From Ditylenchus dipsaci (Eukaryota > Nematoda > Chromadorea > Rhabditida > Anguinidae), in contig SADC01000865.1 of the NCBI GenBank assembly GCA_004194705.1, positions 186,001 through 250,000 on the forward strand: 64,000 nucleotides of DNA. Direction: 5' to 3'. Of this stretch, positions 10,441 to 20,744 are shown piece after piece (position 1 is the stretch's first letter; every line of letters begins with the position of its first letter). The notes under the pieces were generated by a model. The model made no database searches. It had not been told where the DNA came from and worked only from the letters and a program-made list of their open reading frames with translations. The translations under genes and the position numbers were made by a program.

Positions 10441-11878
10441 TACCGTAATTTCAGATATAAAAAGACTAACGTTTGACCTTTCAGGTCATTTGGGTGAATA
10501 TACCCCTGCTCTTGAGTTGCCTGGATAACAACCTGTCCAGGTGGTACTCAACCCTAGATTTGGGATCGGGTAGGTGAAATCGTACTTTTGGTCTCATCAA
10601 GTCCAATTATTCACAAATTTTTTTGGGTTGGAAAAATAGATTTTTTTTATTTAAATGAACTTTTTTATTTTTAAGACATCCAGGTGGGCATCCACCTGGT
10701 CAGGTGATACCTACACCAGGTATTGAAGTTGGGGTGTGTAAAATCGCAACTTTGGGCTTGACAAACCCAATTTTATCCACACAATTTTAAGTTAGAAAAA
10801 ATGGCTTATTTTTTATTTTTAAGAAATTTTAATCTTTCAGGTTTGGGTTTGGTTTGGGTATTTAGGGTGGTTTTAGGGTACTTGAGGTGGTTTAGAATGG
10901 TTTGTGGTAGTTTGGACACAATCTGAAAATATCAATTTACCTAGATCCCATATTCAAATGAATAAAAAACAAAAAAAAATTCGGCGGAATGACCGTCGGA
11001 AAATCTCTAATCCCCTACCAGAACATTGAGAAAAAGGAAAAGTACAAAAAGGCAGAAAAGTTCTTAACAAATCGGGATTTAAGAAAAGAATGCCTTAGCA
11101 AATATATTCTTAGCAAATGGGCGCCTTAACAAAAAAATTCTTAGCAATTTGTCGCTTAGCAAAAAAAATTCTTGGCAAAACGATCGCTTAGCAAATCGAC
11201 CACTTAGCAAAATGCCGCTTAAATTTCGGGGTACAGCCTCGGAAAATGTTTCAAAATTAAAGATTCTAGTGAAAAATGGTTTTGTCTTAAATTTGGCTTC
11301 TTTTGGACCTGGATGACCTGAAAAAAGTTGAGTCAGATTCTGAAACAAATCGTTCTATCATACGTTAAATCGTGTTACTAATTGGGTTTGTTAGGACCAA
11401 AACCCCGGTTTCACCCACTCAGACCCCCAAGGTAGTAATAATACCCCAAAGGTAGTAATATTTTTTTTGTGAAGAACTACCATCATTTTGAATGTTTTTT
11501 TCTATGACCCAACCTCAGTTCTACTGCATAATCCACGTACCAGCTAAACCAAGTGGTCGTCCACCTGGATCAAAAATTTTTTTGCCACACTGCCAAATCT
11601 GATGTATGTGATCCCACTCATTTTTTGAGTTCTACAAGATGGCTTTAACAGAAATTCAAAATTCTGTCTCTACAAAATTTTAGCAAAATTCGACCCCTAT
11701 GTTGACTTTAGTTGACCCCTCAACATTTTTACAGACCAATATTTATACGTCAAGGTTTCATAATTCACTCGGAAAAACTGCTTATATTTTCATGTACAGC
11801 TAAAAAAATAGAAAAGGATAATTATTATTAAAATAAACAAATAACAAGAAAATCATTTACATTTTTTAAATTCAATAA
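10441..11878. repeat. Dispersed repeat debris
   Basis: Contains CAGGTGATACCTACACCAGG, found again in variant form near 12150, copies of the GTCGTCCACTTGG motif, and the one-sided TTAGCAAA array at 11085-11238 ending AAATTTCGGGGTACAGCC. No gene recognised. Confidence 0.4.
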
Positions 11879-11879
11879 A

Positions 11880-12010
11880 ATGTTGACCCTAAATGTTGAA
11901 TATGACTATAATCACGGCTTTTCACAAAGAGCTAATTATGCTGATCGCATTTCCGAACAATTGCTGGGTCAACATCATGCCTTGGCGCATCTTGCTAAAC
12001 TTGAAATTGT
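11880..12010 (+). CDS. Candidate first exon of an unknown protein
   Basis: An ATG opens 44 codons of balanced, non-repetitive sequence beginning MLTLNVEYDYNHGFSQRANY and rich in Ala, Leu and His. It ends at a possible donor, GTAGGT (12011), before a TAG. No following exon matches its phase; in particular it does not join the F-box exon at 13001. I do not recognise the family. It may be an isolated or decayed exon. Confidence 0.3.
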
Positions 12011-12449
12011 GTAGGTAATTAGGCTTTTTTAAGACCAAAATCCATCAAGAAGGGTGAATAAGTACCCAAGTTAGATGTGAAAAATGTAAAAATGCAAAAA
12101 AAAAATAACAAATGAAAATCTTGGTAACAGGTAAAAATCCACCTGACCAGATGATACCTACCCCAGATTTTGCAGTTGGGGTACGTAGAATCCCAATTTC
12201 GATCTTAACAAACCTAATTCCCCAAAAAATTTAAGGAGAGATAGCAACCTTAGTCCAGACCAGATCACCTATCTTAAAAATTCAAACCGGTAGTAAAAAT
12301 AGATATCTTATCAAAAACAATTATCAATTGACTTATCATATCCATATATAGTGATTAGTTAAGATGATGAGCACAAATCAATGTCAAGTATCATTTAAAC
12401 AGTAAGAGATCTATCGGGTGTACCGAAAGGTCCTGTTTTTGTCTCCTTA

Positions 12450-12881
12450 TTTAACAGAAAATTGAATCCCGCATCTTTTTGACACTGGATTCATGATCAG
12501 CGTATCTAATTTGCTTATGAAACCTTCTTAGAAGTGCACTTTGAACGTCAAATTTCAAATTCCTCTCAAGACGATAAACTTTCAAATAAGCCAATAATTA
12601 TTAATTCAAATATTTATTGTCCTGAGAGGAATTCGAAATATGATGTTCGAACTTCGAAGTGCACTTCTAAGAGTGGTTTCAGAAGCTAATTAAGCTGATC
12701 ATGAATACAGTGTCAGAATTTCAGGTTTTCCTAGTAAAAAATATTTTTTACGTCAAAAACTGAAAAGAGTAAGTGACGACTAGCGAACTTCAAAAACCTT
12801 TGTCGTCTTACCTCTCCCAACTTTTTCGGAAATTTTTTGTCAAAAAGATGCGGTATTAAATTTCCTGTTAAATGCACTAAA
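12450..12881. mobile_element. Foldback element
   Basis: Imperfect inverted arms of about 150-200 bases around 12600. Matching blocks include TTAGAAGTGCACTT/AAGTGCACTTCTAA and CCGCATCTTTTTGACA/TGTCAAAAAGATGCGG. No coding capacity. Confidence 0.75.
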
Positions 12882-13000
12882 ACTTAAGAGTTTGCTGGCC
12901 GATTTTCGATTTTTATGGCGGTTTTTTGCCAAAAATTGGTGTTCGGAAAATGCTTTTTTACAGAACTGCTTTTTAAACTTCAATTTCAGCTATCTCTACA

Positions 13001-14842
13001 ATGGTGCTTCCAACTGAAACCTTGTTGGATGTTTTTGCATTCCTCGACTACAAAACCTCTGCCAAACTGCTCATAGTGTCAAAGCGATGTAACGCCATTC
13101 TCACACCTCAAATGGTTCTGCAAGCTGAAAAGGTACCATCCATTGTTTTTATTTTTTTATTGGAGATTTGTCACTCATGTTTTGTAAGATTGGTAGGCTC
13201 AGAATATGGGACTGGTTCACAATATGGACCCCGAAAATCTGCCTTGGTCCCCCTGTCCATCATGAGTTATAATAATGTTGTGATCATGGTGATTATGGTT
13301 AAATGATTACCTTGAACATGATCACCTTCGAAAAACAGGGGGAACCTAGGCATTTTTTAAGAAAAAGCAACAGGGGGACCAAGGCAGATTTTTGGGTCCA
13401 TATTGTGAAACAGTTCCCAGAATATGATTTTGCGAAACTTTTGACCTTACTTCTTCTTTTATGTATTTTTCGTAGGGTTGGGTTATGTTTAGTAACCGCA
13501 GAAACTAACCGGTTAGTTACCAGTTAGTCACTAGACTCGCAATAAATCACCGGTAATTAACTAAACCTGCATAAAAAAATTTGACAATGGAAGAAAAATG
13601 CGTGAATTGATAACAAATTTGACTTTGACAAATCACTGGTTTTTGGTGACTAACCGGTATCTTTGAATCACCGGTGATTGAGCAACCCTAAATTTTCGAA
13701 AAAAATACATGAATTTTTTGAAAAACAGGATTCCGTATTTATTGACCTTACTTATAGGCAGGGTTGCCAACTCAAAATTTTGAAAAAAGTACATTTGGCC
13801 AAAAAAGTACAATTCGGTCTTTTTTATCAAAAAATGCCATTTGGTCCAGTGCTTAATGATTTTTGAGGACCGAAACAATAAGATTTTGACGTAAAATTTT
13901 AGAAATAAGAAAGATTTCGGGCTCCAAAAAACACCTCTTTTAAAAATGGATTTAACTGGAGCCCTGAACAGCCCCTGAAGTCTGAATTCTTGCCCCTTTT
14001 TAATTATTTCTTGCCCTTTTTTCAAATGTCAAAAAAAACTGAAAACTTAAACTGAAAAAGGCGCAAGAATTCAGAAATCTTGCCCTTTTTCTTAAATGTT
14101 GTAAACCAAAATTAAACCAAAATCAGGTAAATTCCTCCGATTTTTCATCTAAGGCGCTAAATCGAAGAAATTAACTCGATTTCCGATTAAAAAGGTGCAA
14201 GATTTCAGTTTTTTATTTGAAATTCAAAAAAGGGTCAATAAATAATCCAAAAGGGGCAATAATTCAAAATTTATGGGGAACGATTTAATTGGATCCTTTA
14301 AAAAGTACATTTCGATACCCTGCTTATAAGTAATCATGTGGCATTTCGTTTTTAAAATGCGGTGCGTTCTGGTTTGATATTCTTTGAAAAGTTTCGAATT
14401 AATTATGTGTCTCCGCTTTACGAATGCTTTTCAATCAGATCAAATATTTTAGCTTATGGAAATCTACAATGATCTGGAAAAGCAGCTGGATGAGCTTGAG
14501 CAGGAGTGCGAAATGTGGCATTCTGAAATCGCTATGCTTCAACGGAACCTCAGTGCCGTAAATGAGTCCATATTCAACTTCACTGTCTTTCTGGAGCGAG
14601 CGCCGGTCGATGAGCCAGAGCGTCAAGAAGCGATTAATCTGCTGTTTATCGTGAAGCAATTCAAAGAAATATATGAGCAGCGTTGTCGTTTGGTTAAGTC
14701 TGACCAAACAACCCGATCTCAACAGCTTGAAAATCTAGCACACAAAATGAAGGATATCGAACAGACAATTCCTAACAAAACGAAAAATCTCATCGAGAAA
14801 AATGCCAAGAAGATAAAAAGAGCTCGAAAAGTGCTAGAGTAA
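13001..14842 (+). CDS. Small F-box protein with coiled-coil tail, 173 residues
   Basis: F-box proteins link substrates to SCF ubiquitin ligases through Skp1. Exons are 13001-13132 and 14453-14842, both in phase 0 (GAAAAG before the GTACCA donor; TATTTTAG acceptor), with a TAA stop. Residues about 3-35, LPTETLLDVFAFLDYKTSAK followed by LLIVSKRCNAIL, fit the F-box. The rest is a Glu/Lys/Gln-rich helix with heptads (EIYNDLEKQLDELEQECEMW) and a basic end (KNAKKIKRARKVLE). The coiled coil would be the partner-binding part. Upstream sequence back to 12989 is open in the same frame, so a longer 5' exon is possible. No specific F-box family was recognised. The intron contains repeats but no coding sequence. 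Confidence 0.6.
13238..13398. repeat. Foldback with TGCCTTGGTCCCCCTGT ends
   Basis: Inverted ends TGCCTTGGTCCCCCTGT and GGGGGACCAAGGCAG flank GATCATGG/CCTTGAACATGATC arms. A near copy is at 35735-35928, and solo copies of the end sequence are scattered through the window. It sits in the F-box gene intron. Confidence 0.7.
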
Positions 14843-15136
14843 TTTCCTGATTTATTCAATTGCTATGATATTTTGGTTTACACTTTGTATTTACTATTTG
14901 CACATAGAGCTGTAATGAAAGAATTGACTGTGAATGTTTGGTATTTTTTTGCATCTCTATGTTCATGTTTTTTAGGGTTTATGGACTCAAGTCCCAAATT
15001 TGAAATCGTATTTATGGCATTGCATTTTTGACTTTAAGGGGCATGCTCGTCGCCGATTGAAATATTTTGAAAGGCGGGTACCAGTGAAATTTAAGCAAGA
15101 ATCAAAATGTCGTGTTTTAGCAAAAATCAAGGAAAA

Positions 15137-15203
15137 ACACGGCACCCAACAGGAATCGAACCGACAACCGTCTGCTGACACCAACTCTTTACCACGGAGC
15201 CAC
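15137..15203 (-). repeat. tRNA-like sequence
   Basis: Minus strand: GGTGGCTCCGTGGTAAAGAG (D-arm and A-box-like), then TGTCGGTTCGATTCCTGTT (T-arm and B-box-like), then GGGTGCC. It is a good A/B-box pair, but stem pairing is partial. Confidence 0.55.
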
Positions 15204-15216
15204 CTATACTGTTAGG

Positions 15217-15707
15217 GGCTAGGGGAAACTTGCCTAAAACGAAATTTGCCAAATACGAAATTTGCCGAAACGAAATTTGCCAAATGAAATTTGGCGAAAC
15301 GAAATTCGGCAAAACGAAATTTGCCGAAACGAAATTTGCCAAATCGAAATCTGCCAAACGCAGGTTTTGCCGAAAACGAAATTCAAATGAATTTAAATGA
15401 AAATATATACGTTGTAACCATTCAACGGTAGGCAAATTTCGTTTTAGGCAAAACCTACGTTTGGCAAATTTCGATATGGCAAAATTTGTTTTGGAAAATT
15501 CGTTTTGGCAAATTTCGTTTTGGCGCATTTCGATTTGGCAAATTTCGTTTTGGCAAAACATACGTTTGGCAAATTTCGTTTTGGCGCATTTCGATTTGGC
15601 AAATTTCGTTTTGGCAAATTTCGTTTTGGCGCATTTCGATTTGGCAAATTTCGTTTTGGCAAAACATACGTTTGGCAAATTTCGTTTTTGGCAAGTTTCC
15701 CCTAGCC
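15217..15707. mobile_element. Miniature element with 8-bp target duplication and word arrays
   Basis: Perfect terminal inverted repeat GGCTAGGGGAAACTTGCC, flanked on both sides by CTGTTAGG (15209-15216 and 15708-15715), an 8-base target duplication typical of hAT elements. The interior is two opposed arrays of the 14-16-base word CGAAATTTGCCAAA: 15235-15370 one way and 15430-15690 the other. Overlapping open frames on both strands are repeat artefacts. Confidence 0.85.
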
Positions 15708-15846
15708 CTGTTAGGTAGTCGTAGCGTTTTTCATTATATATTGCCGGAAGAGTACTCAAAAATTTTTTATTTAAAATAATTCTTTTTGAATTAACCTGGT
15801 AACCGCCTTTCAAAATATCCCATCGGCGGCGAGCATGCCCCTTTAA

Positions 15847-16850
15847 ATTTTGCACACAATCCTGACCACTTTACCCTCTTTTTACTATTTAACTAAAAGT
15901 GCTACACTCTCAGAATTTTTTTCAGATTTTTTATGATGCTATTAGCCAAACTGAATTAATTAATGTAAAAACCGAAACGCTTATCTCAGATTGCAACTTT
16001 CTGTAAGCAATTTCGAACCCATTAGACAGCTAGAGTCTACGCTACAACTTTTACTGAGATAATGGGGCCAAGTTTGTCAGAAAAAAACCGTCTAAAAACA
16101 GGTTAGAGAAAAAATGTTAGGAAAATTCGCTTATTGCCAAACCTAGTTCCATCAACCATACTTAAAATTTAAACAGTTTGCAAAAAAGGGGGTCCCAAAA
16201 AAAAATTCCTGTGTGATTCTCGAGAATTCTCCAAGAATTCCTCTCCCTATTTACGTGTTAAGAAAAATGGGGAATTTAAGAAACATGCCCACGTTAATAA
16301 GAGGTAGTGCCCGGAAATCTAATTTTTTTCTTAATCACTGAATTTCTGTAAGGATTTTTAACTTGGTTTCTAACAAAAGATAAATAGAGCCATTGCTGTA
16401 TTATTTTTAAATAAAGACTTATTTTTTAACTAAAGAAGTAGTAAAAGCAAAAAGTTAAGTGAAAAAATTAAAATTTGATGTGTTTTTTACTATTTTGGCC
16501 GGCCGGTTGGACGGCAGGCCAAAAACGTGTGGGACGGGACGCCGTCCAAATTCTGAGATACGCGGTCACTATGGCCATGTAACGAAAAAAGCATGCTCCT
16601 ATCATTAAACTTTGTTGGGTTTTATAATTATTTATTCACTTAATAAAAACAGTTTTTTTTTAATAAAAACGTATTCAATTAACAATTGATTTGGCACCAG
16701 GGCACGACACTCGTGCCGATATTATTGTAAATAGGCACGCAATAAGCACGAAAATGTGCCTTTTTGTGCCTAAATGTGCCTATTTTGTGCCTATTGCTTA
16801 AAATAGGCACTGTTCCTTCATTCCGAACAATGCATTTATTTCTGATCATA
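15847..16850. other. Intergenic, no gene recognised
   Basis: AT-rich. A short stretch near 16740-16810 repeats GTGCCTATTTTGTGCC. Nothing else is supported. Confidence 0.3.
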
Positions 16851-18409
16851 CAGTCGAACTTCGCTATAGTGGCACCCCGCTATAGTGGCACTCCCACTAT
16901 AGTGGCACCCTGGGATCGATTTGGTCGGTTTAGCCTTAAATAAGGCAAACTGGCATTCCACTATAGTGGCACCTCGATATAGTGGCACTTCCACTATAGT
17001 GGCACTTTATTTAGACCCGAGTTATAAATTTACTCCCAATATAGTGGCACCTTCCAATGCAAACAAGAAAACCTGTAAGACAAATTTTTATGCATTCATT
17101 ATTCACTTTTTCTTTTTATTCAGCCTCGTTTGATACTAGCCTGAATGTCCGTGTATAACCCGCAGGTTATCTATGGGTGCTGGTTATCTGTGGGTTGCGG
17201 GTTATCTATGGAGCTATCTCTGTGGGTAAATTAATGTCGAAGCGTCGGTTACAGCTGTTAGAGGGGGTTTTTTTTGACTACTTTCAATATGCACTTTTAT
17301 TCCAATATCATACCAATAAAAACTGTAAAAATACATCAAAAGAAACCCTCAAAGTCGTCATCGGTATACATACCTGTTCATTGCATTTGCAAATTCTTCT
17401 GGTGAATCAGAATAGTGTCCTTTTCGTAATAGTGTTGTTCTCTAGTCACATGACTTTTTCTTAAGTTTCGAAACTTGCATAACGTATCGTATTTTCTTCG
17501 AAGATGTTAATGAGTCTTAACCAGGTTTCAATCATCACAAATCATTCTAGACATCCACTTTTAATAAAGACAGCATAATTTGTTTGCCTAATTAACAAGA
17601 ATTCAAGATTATTCACCTTGAAATGGAGAACTACTCAGTGAATTCAGATTATGGTCAGGTAAAACAGCATTTTGGTATTTAAAAACCGTGTTCAGAACAC
17701 AACTCTAGATTAACAACAATGATTTTCAGCTAACTCCAACATTTTGGATCCTGCAGATGAATACCGACTTGGGGGAGGTACAGCGGGGTTTCCCTACCCA
17801 CTGTAAGCTCAATGGTCTTAAATTATGACTCTTATTCAAGGGAAAAAATAAAGGATGATAAGATATGAAAGACAAAACAATAATACACCAGACACAAAAA
17901 AAGATAAATGTCACTAGGGTAGAGTCGAGCCAGTGAGCGTGCGGGTTATCTATGGGGTGCGGAAAATACGTCGGAATTTAGGATAGATTAAAAACTTGGT
18001 ATTTGTGACTCAATTGACCTGTTTTAAGGCTAAATTGCACTTTACCCCCAGCACTCGATTGCACTTTACCCCAGCACTTTATTGTACTAATTTCTTCGCA
18101 AAAGGTTTAATAAACTGCTTATTTATACTTTTAATAATTTTCATGCAAAAATATTATTGGTTAAAAAAATATTTTTTTAAATTTGCCTTGGTCCCCCAAG
18201 CTAAATCGGCCGCTGGGGTAAAGTGCAATCGAGTGCTGGGGGTATAGTGCAAGTGTGCCTGTTTTAGTATTGATTCAGATATAGTGGCACTTGCAAATTG
18301 CTTCGGTCCAGCACCCTTCGCTATAGTGGCACCCCAATATAGTGGCACCTCGCTATAGTGGCACCCTGAGGCCGGTCCCAGGGTGTGCCACTATAGCGAG
18401 GTTTGACTG
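16851..18409. mobile_element. CAGTCGA-type element expanded by nested insertions
   Basis: Begins CAGTCGAACTTCGCTATAG with the word CTATAGTGGCACC repeated to 17055. Ends at 18275-18409 with the same words inverted or repeated and GAGGTTTGACTG. GGCCGGTCCCAGGGTG lies near the right end. The middle holds other repeats (GCGGGTTATCTATGG at 17160-17230 and 17940; foldback 18000-18252). This looks like one miniature element split by later insertions. Confidence 0.65.
18000..18252. mobile_element. Foldback with GCACTTTACCCCCAGCACTCGATT-like ends
   Basis: The left end has two copies of TTGCACTTTACCCCAGCAC and the right end has the complement GTGCTGGGG/GGTAAAGTGCAA. Nested inside 16851-18409. Confidence 0.65.
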
Positions 18410-19285
18410 TATAATAACACAGGTCATGAAATAAAGACAGCTTCACGAATTTTTCAAGCCATGGAATAAGACTCTTTTAGCTTAACAGTTTCAAGTATGT
18501 GACATAGACAAAAGTAATATTTTTCTAAATTTATACAAAAAGGCGACCGCAGGCATTTATAATAGGCAAAACATCCATGGCCATAACATTGCTGAATCAG
18601 TTTTCAATGACAATAAAAATAATTAAGAGCTAAAAAGCCGATATTAATTTATTTATTCCTCAACTCATTTGTCCCAAAACCGGCAATTCAAAATTTTCGA
18701 GCAGATTCAGATATCATAGTAGCGTCAAGATTCCCTCCCTTTCTTTCGGTTTTCTGAGGTGGGTCGGCTCGCTGTGCATCCCTCAATCCAGAGTCAAGCT
18801 GTGCGCAGTTTGATTGGCGAGCGTGTTGCTAGGCCATTCATCTTACTGAGCCTTGTCGCGTCTGGAGACCCGAATGGTGCCAAAGAATCGCCGTTCTTCC
18901 AGTAATTAAGTAAAATAAAGCAATTTTAGCATCTTTTAGTGTATTTTAGTGTAGTTTTTCTTGCTCTATCACCCCTAATGTACCCTTTTTTTACTCTTTT
19001 TACCCCTTTTGCCCATTTTATACCCGTTTTTCCCTCTTTTCTGCTCTATTTCGGTCTCTTTTCTAAAATCACCCACCCTGTAGTTTTTTCTGCAAAATTT
19101 AGCTTATACCCTGTATTGTTTTGCAGTCATCTAATGACTTTACTTTCTCACGTCTTTTTTCTGTAAATTCCTGGCTGGGCATATCCGCCGCCAGATTCTT
19201 TCTTCTTTTTTCTCGACTATGTAGTCTGTAGCCCATGGCTTCCTTCTTTTTCTGATCGTATATTGTATACTGATTGTATACTATT

Positions 19286-19440
19286 TTTCCGGCGACCGTC
19301 CAAGTTTTATTTCATTTTTTTTCAAAAAAAATGGGGCCGTCCTAATTCAGCGACTTTTTGAAAATTTTCGTGTAAAATCAGGATGGCCCCATTTTTTTTA
19401 AATGAAATAAAACTTGGACGGTCACCCGAAAATTAAGTAT
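19286..19440. mobile_element. Small foldback
   Basis: Arms CGACCGTCCAAGTTTTATTT and AAATAAAACTTGGACGGTC, with GGGGCCGTCCT/AGGATGGCCCC inside. No coding capacity. Confidence 0.7.
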
Positions 19441-19478
19441 AAAAATAAAAACTGATTATACCGTATGGACCTTTTGTT

Positions 19479-20486
19479 CATAACTTTTAAATTTTCGGTG
19501 TTTTGAAACAAGCTTTTTTGAAAGCTGACATTCTAGGCAATTGAATGACATCTATTTGTTTCGTTATCACTGTTTACAGATGAAAATTTTCGGAGTTGAA
19601 AAATGTCGTATTTTTCTCTAATTTCAGGCAAAATGGACTACACGATCGAGTAGAAGGTTTGGTGTCTCATATGGTACGGGATGCATGGAACGCTGAAACA
19701 GTTCGAAGCTCTGAATCTCAGCTACAAGATGGCACGAACAAAAAGTTTTTCAAAATTAAAAAAAAAAAGTTATGGCTATTTCCGAATGGGGTGGCAAAAA
19801 ATGACGCTCCATTGTGGGTGAGCCCTTACTGTTCATGTTGCAGGGGCCTCCCATCTTGCCCTGCTTCATGAGTGGTTCAAGACTGTCCAGGATGCAATCA
19901 ACTCGTTTTTATGCAGGATGGTGCCCCACCGCACTGGAAACTTTCAGTACGAAATTGGCTTAATAACAATCTGCTTGGTCGTTGGACGGGAAGAGGCTCA
20001 CCAAATTTACCATGCCGCCATACTCCCTGATCACACACACCATGCAATTTTTTCTTGTGGGGCTATGTCAAGTCAATCGTTTACCGCACTCAGCCAGCCA
20101 ATTTGGAAGAGCTTCGTGAGAAAATTCAGCAGTGCTTTAACAACCTTCCTCAGGCGATGATCAATCGATCCATTATGGCCTACCAGCGTCGTCTTCAACG
20201 GTTCGTTGAAGTGAAAGAAGAAGTGTCGAGCAAATATATGGAAATGTGTGAATCTCAGTTTTTGTTGTGTTCTTGTCTGTTGTTATGCTAGGAATTGAAT
20301 AAAGGGTGTTATGTTTCGCTCAATAGTGTAGTCCATTTGGCTAAAATCAGAGAAAAATTACGATATTTTTCAACCTCAAAATTTCCATCTGTAAACAGTG
20401 ATAACGAAACAAATAAGGTGTCATTCTATGTCAGCTTTCAACAAAAAAAAGCTTGTTTCAAAACACCGAAAATTTAAAAAGTTATC
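19479..20486 (+). mobile_element. Decayed mariner-like transposon
   Basis: Terminal inverted repeats of about 150 bases (19479-19625 and 20340-20486) share TTTTAAATTTTCGGTGTTTT and TGTTTCGTTATCACTGTTTA. Between them lies a broken transposase (19626-20290). Confidence 0.85.
19626..20290 (+). pseudogene. Mariner-family transposase remnant
   Basis: Only the C-terminal half is readable and it changes frame. QDGAPPH (second catalytic Asp region) starts near 19916, followed by WLNNNLLGRW. A damaged PPYSPDHTPCNFFLWGYVK follows, where the mariner consensus is SPDLTPxDFFLWGYVK. Then come REKIQQCFNNLPQAM and a typical basic end, YQRRLQRFVEV. The first Asp region is not recognisable. Frame changes near the SPD motif and missing sequence make it non-functional. 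Transposition, if any, would depend on another copy. Confidence 0.8.
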
Positions 20487-20744
20487 CCCTTTACTATAGC
20501 GCTGGATTCTGTCTGTCTGTCTGTCTGTCTGTTGTTGTGCGTCACAAAAAAGATTAGGGGTGTTCCACTGATCGTATCGAAAATCTGATTGCACCATTCG
20601 ACTCAGCGTGGTCGATTTACTGTCAGAAAAAATTATCAAAAGTTGGGGTCATCCGTCTCAAAAAAAAGTTATGGCCACTTGAAAGTTGCCAAAAACCATA
20701 GGGGGGACCAAGGCAATTTTATAATTTTTATAATTTTTACGGTG

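Larger units (their letters stand above)
15033..15846. mobile_element. Outer foldback element carrying a nested element
   Basis: Inverted ends of about 45 bases: left at 15033-15080 with GGGGCATGCTCGTCGCCGAT, right at 15793-15846 with ATCGGCGGCGAGCATGCCCC. The left half includes a tRNA-like segment (15137-15203). The middle is occupied by the hAT-like element 15217-15707. Confidence 0.75.

Noticed and set aside
15127..15855. 242-codon minus-strand frame with repeated KFAKSKCAKTKFAK
   Set aside because: A translation of the CGAAATTTGCC word array; the plus strand is equally open.
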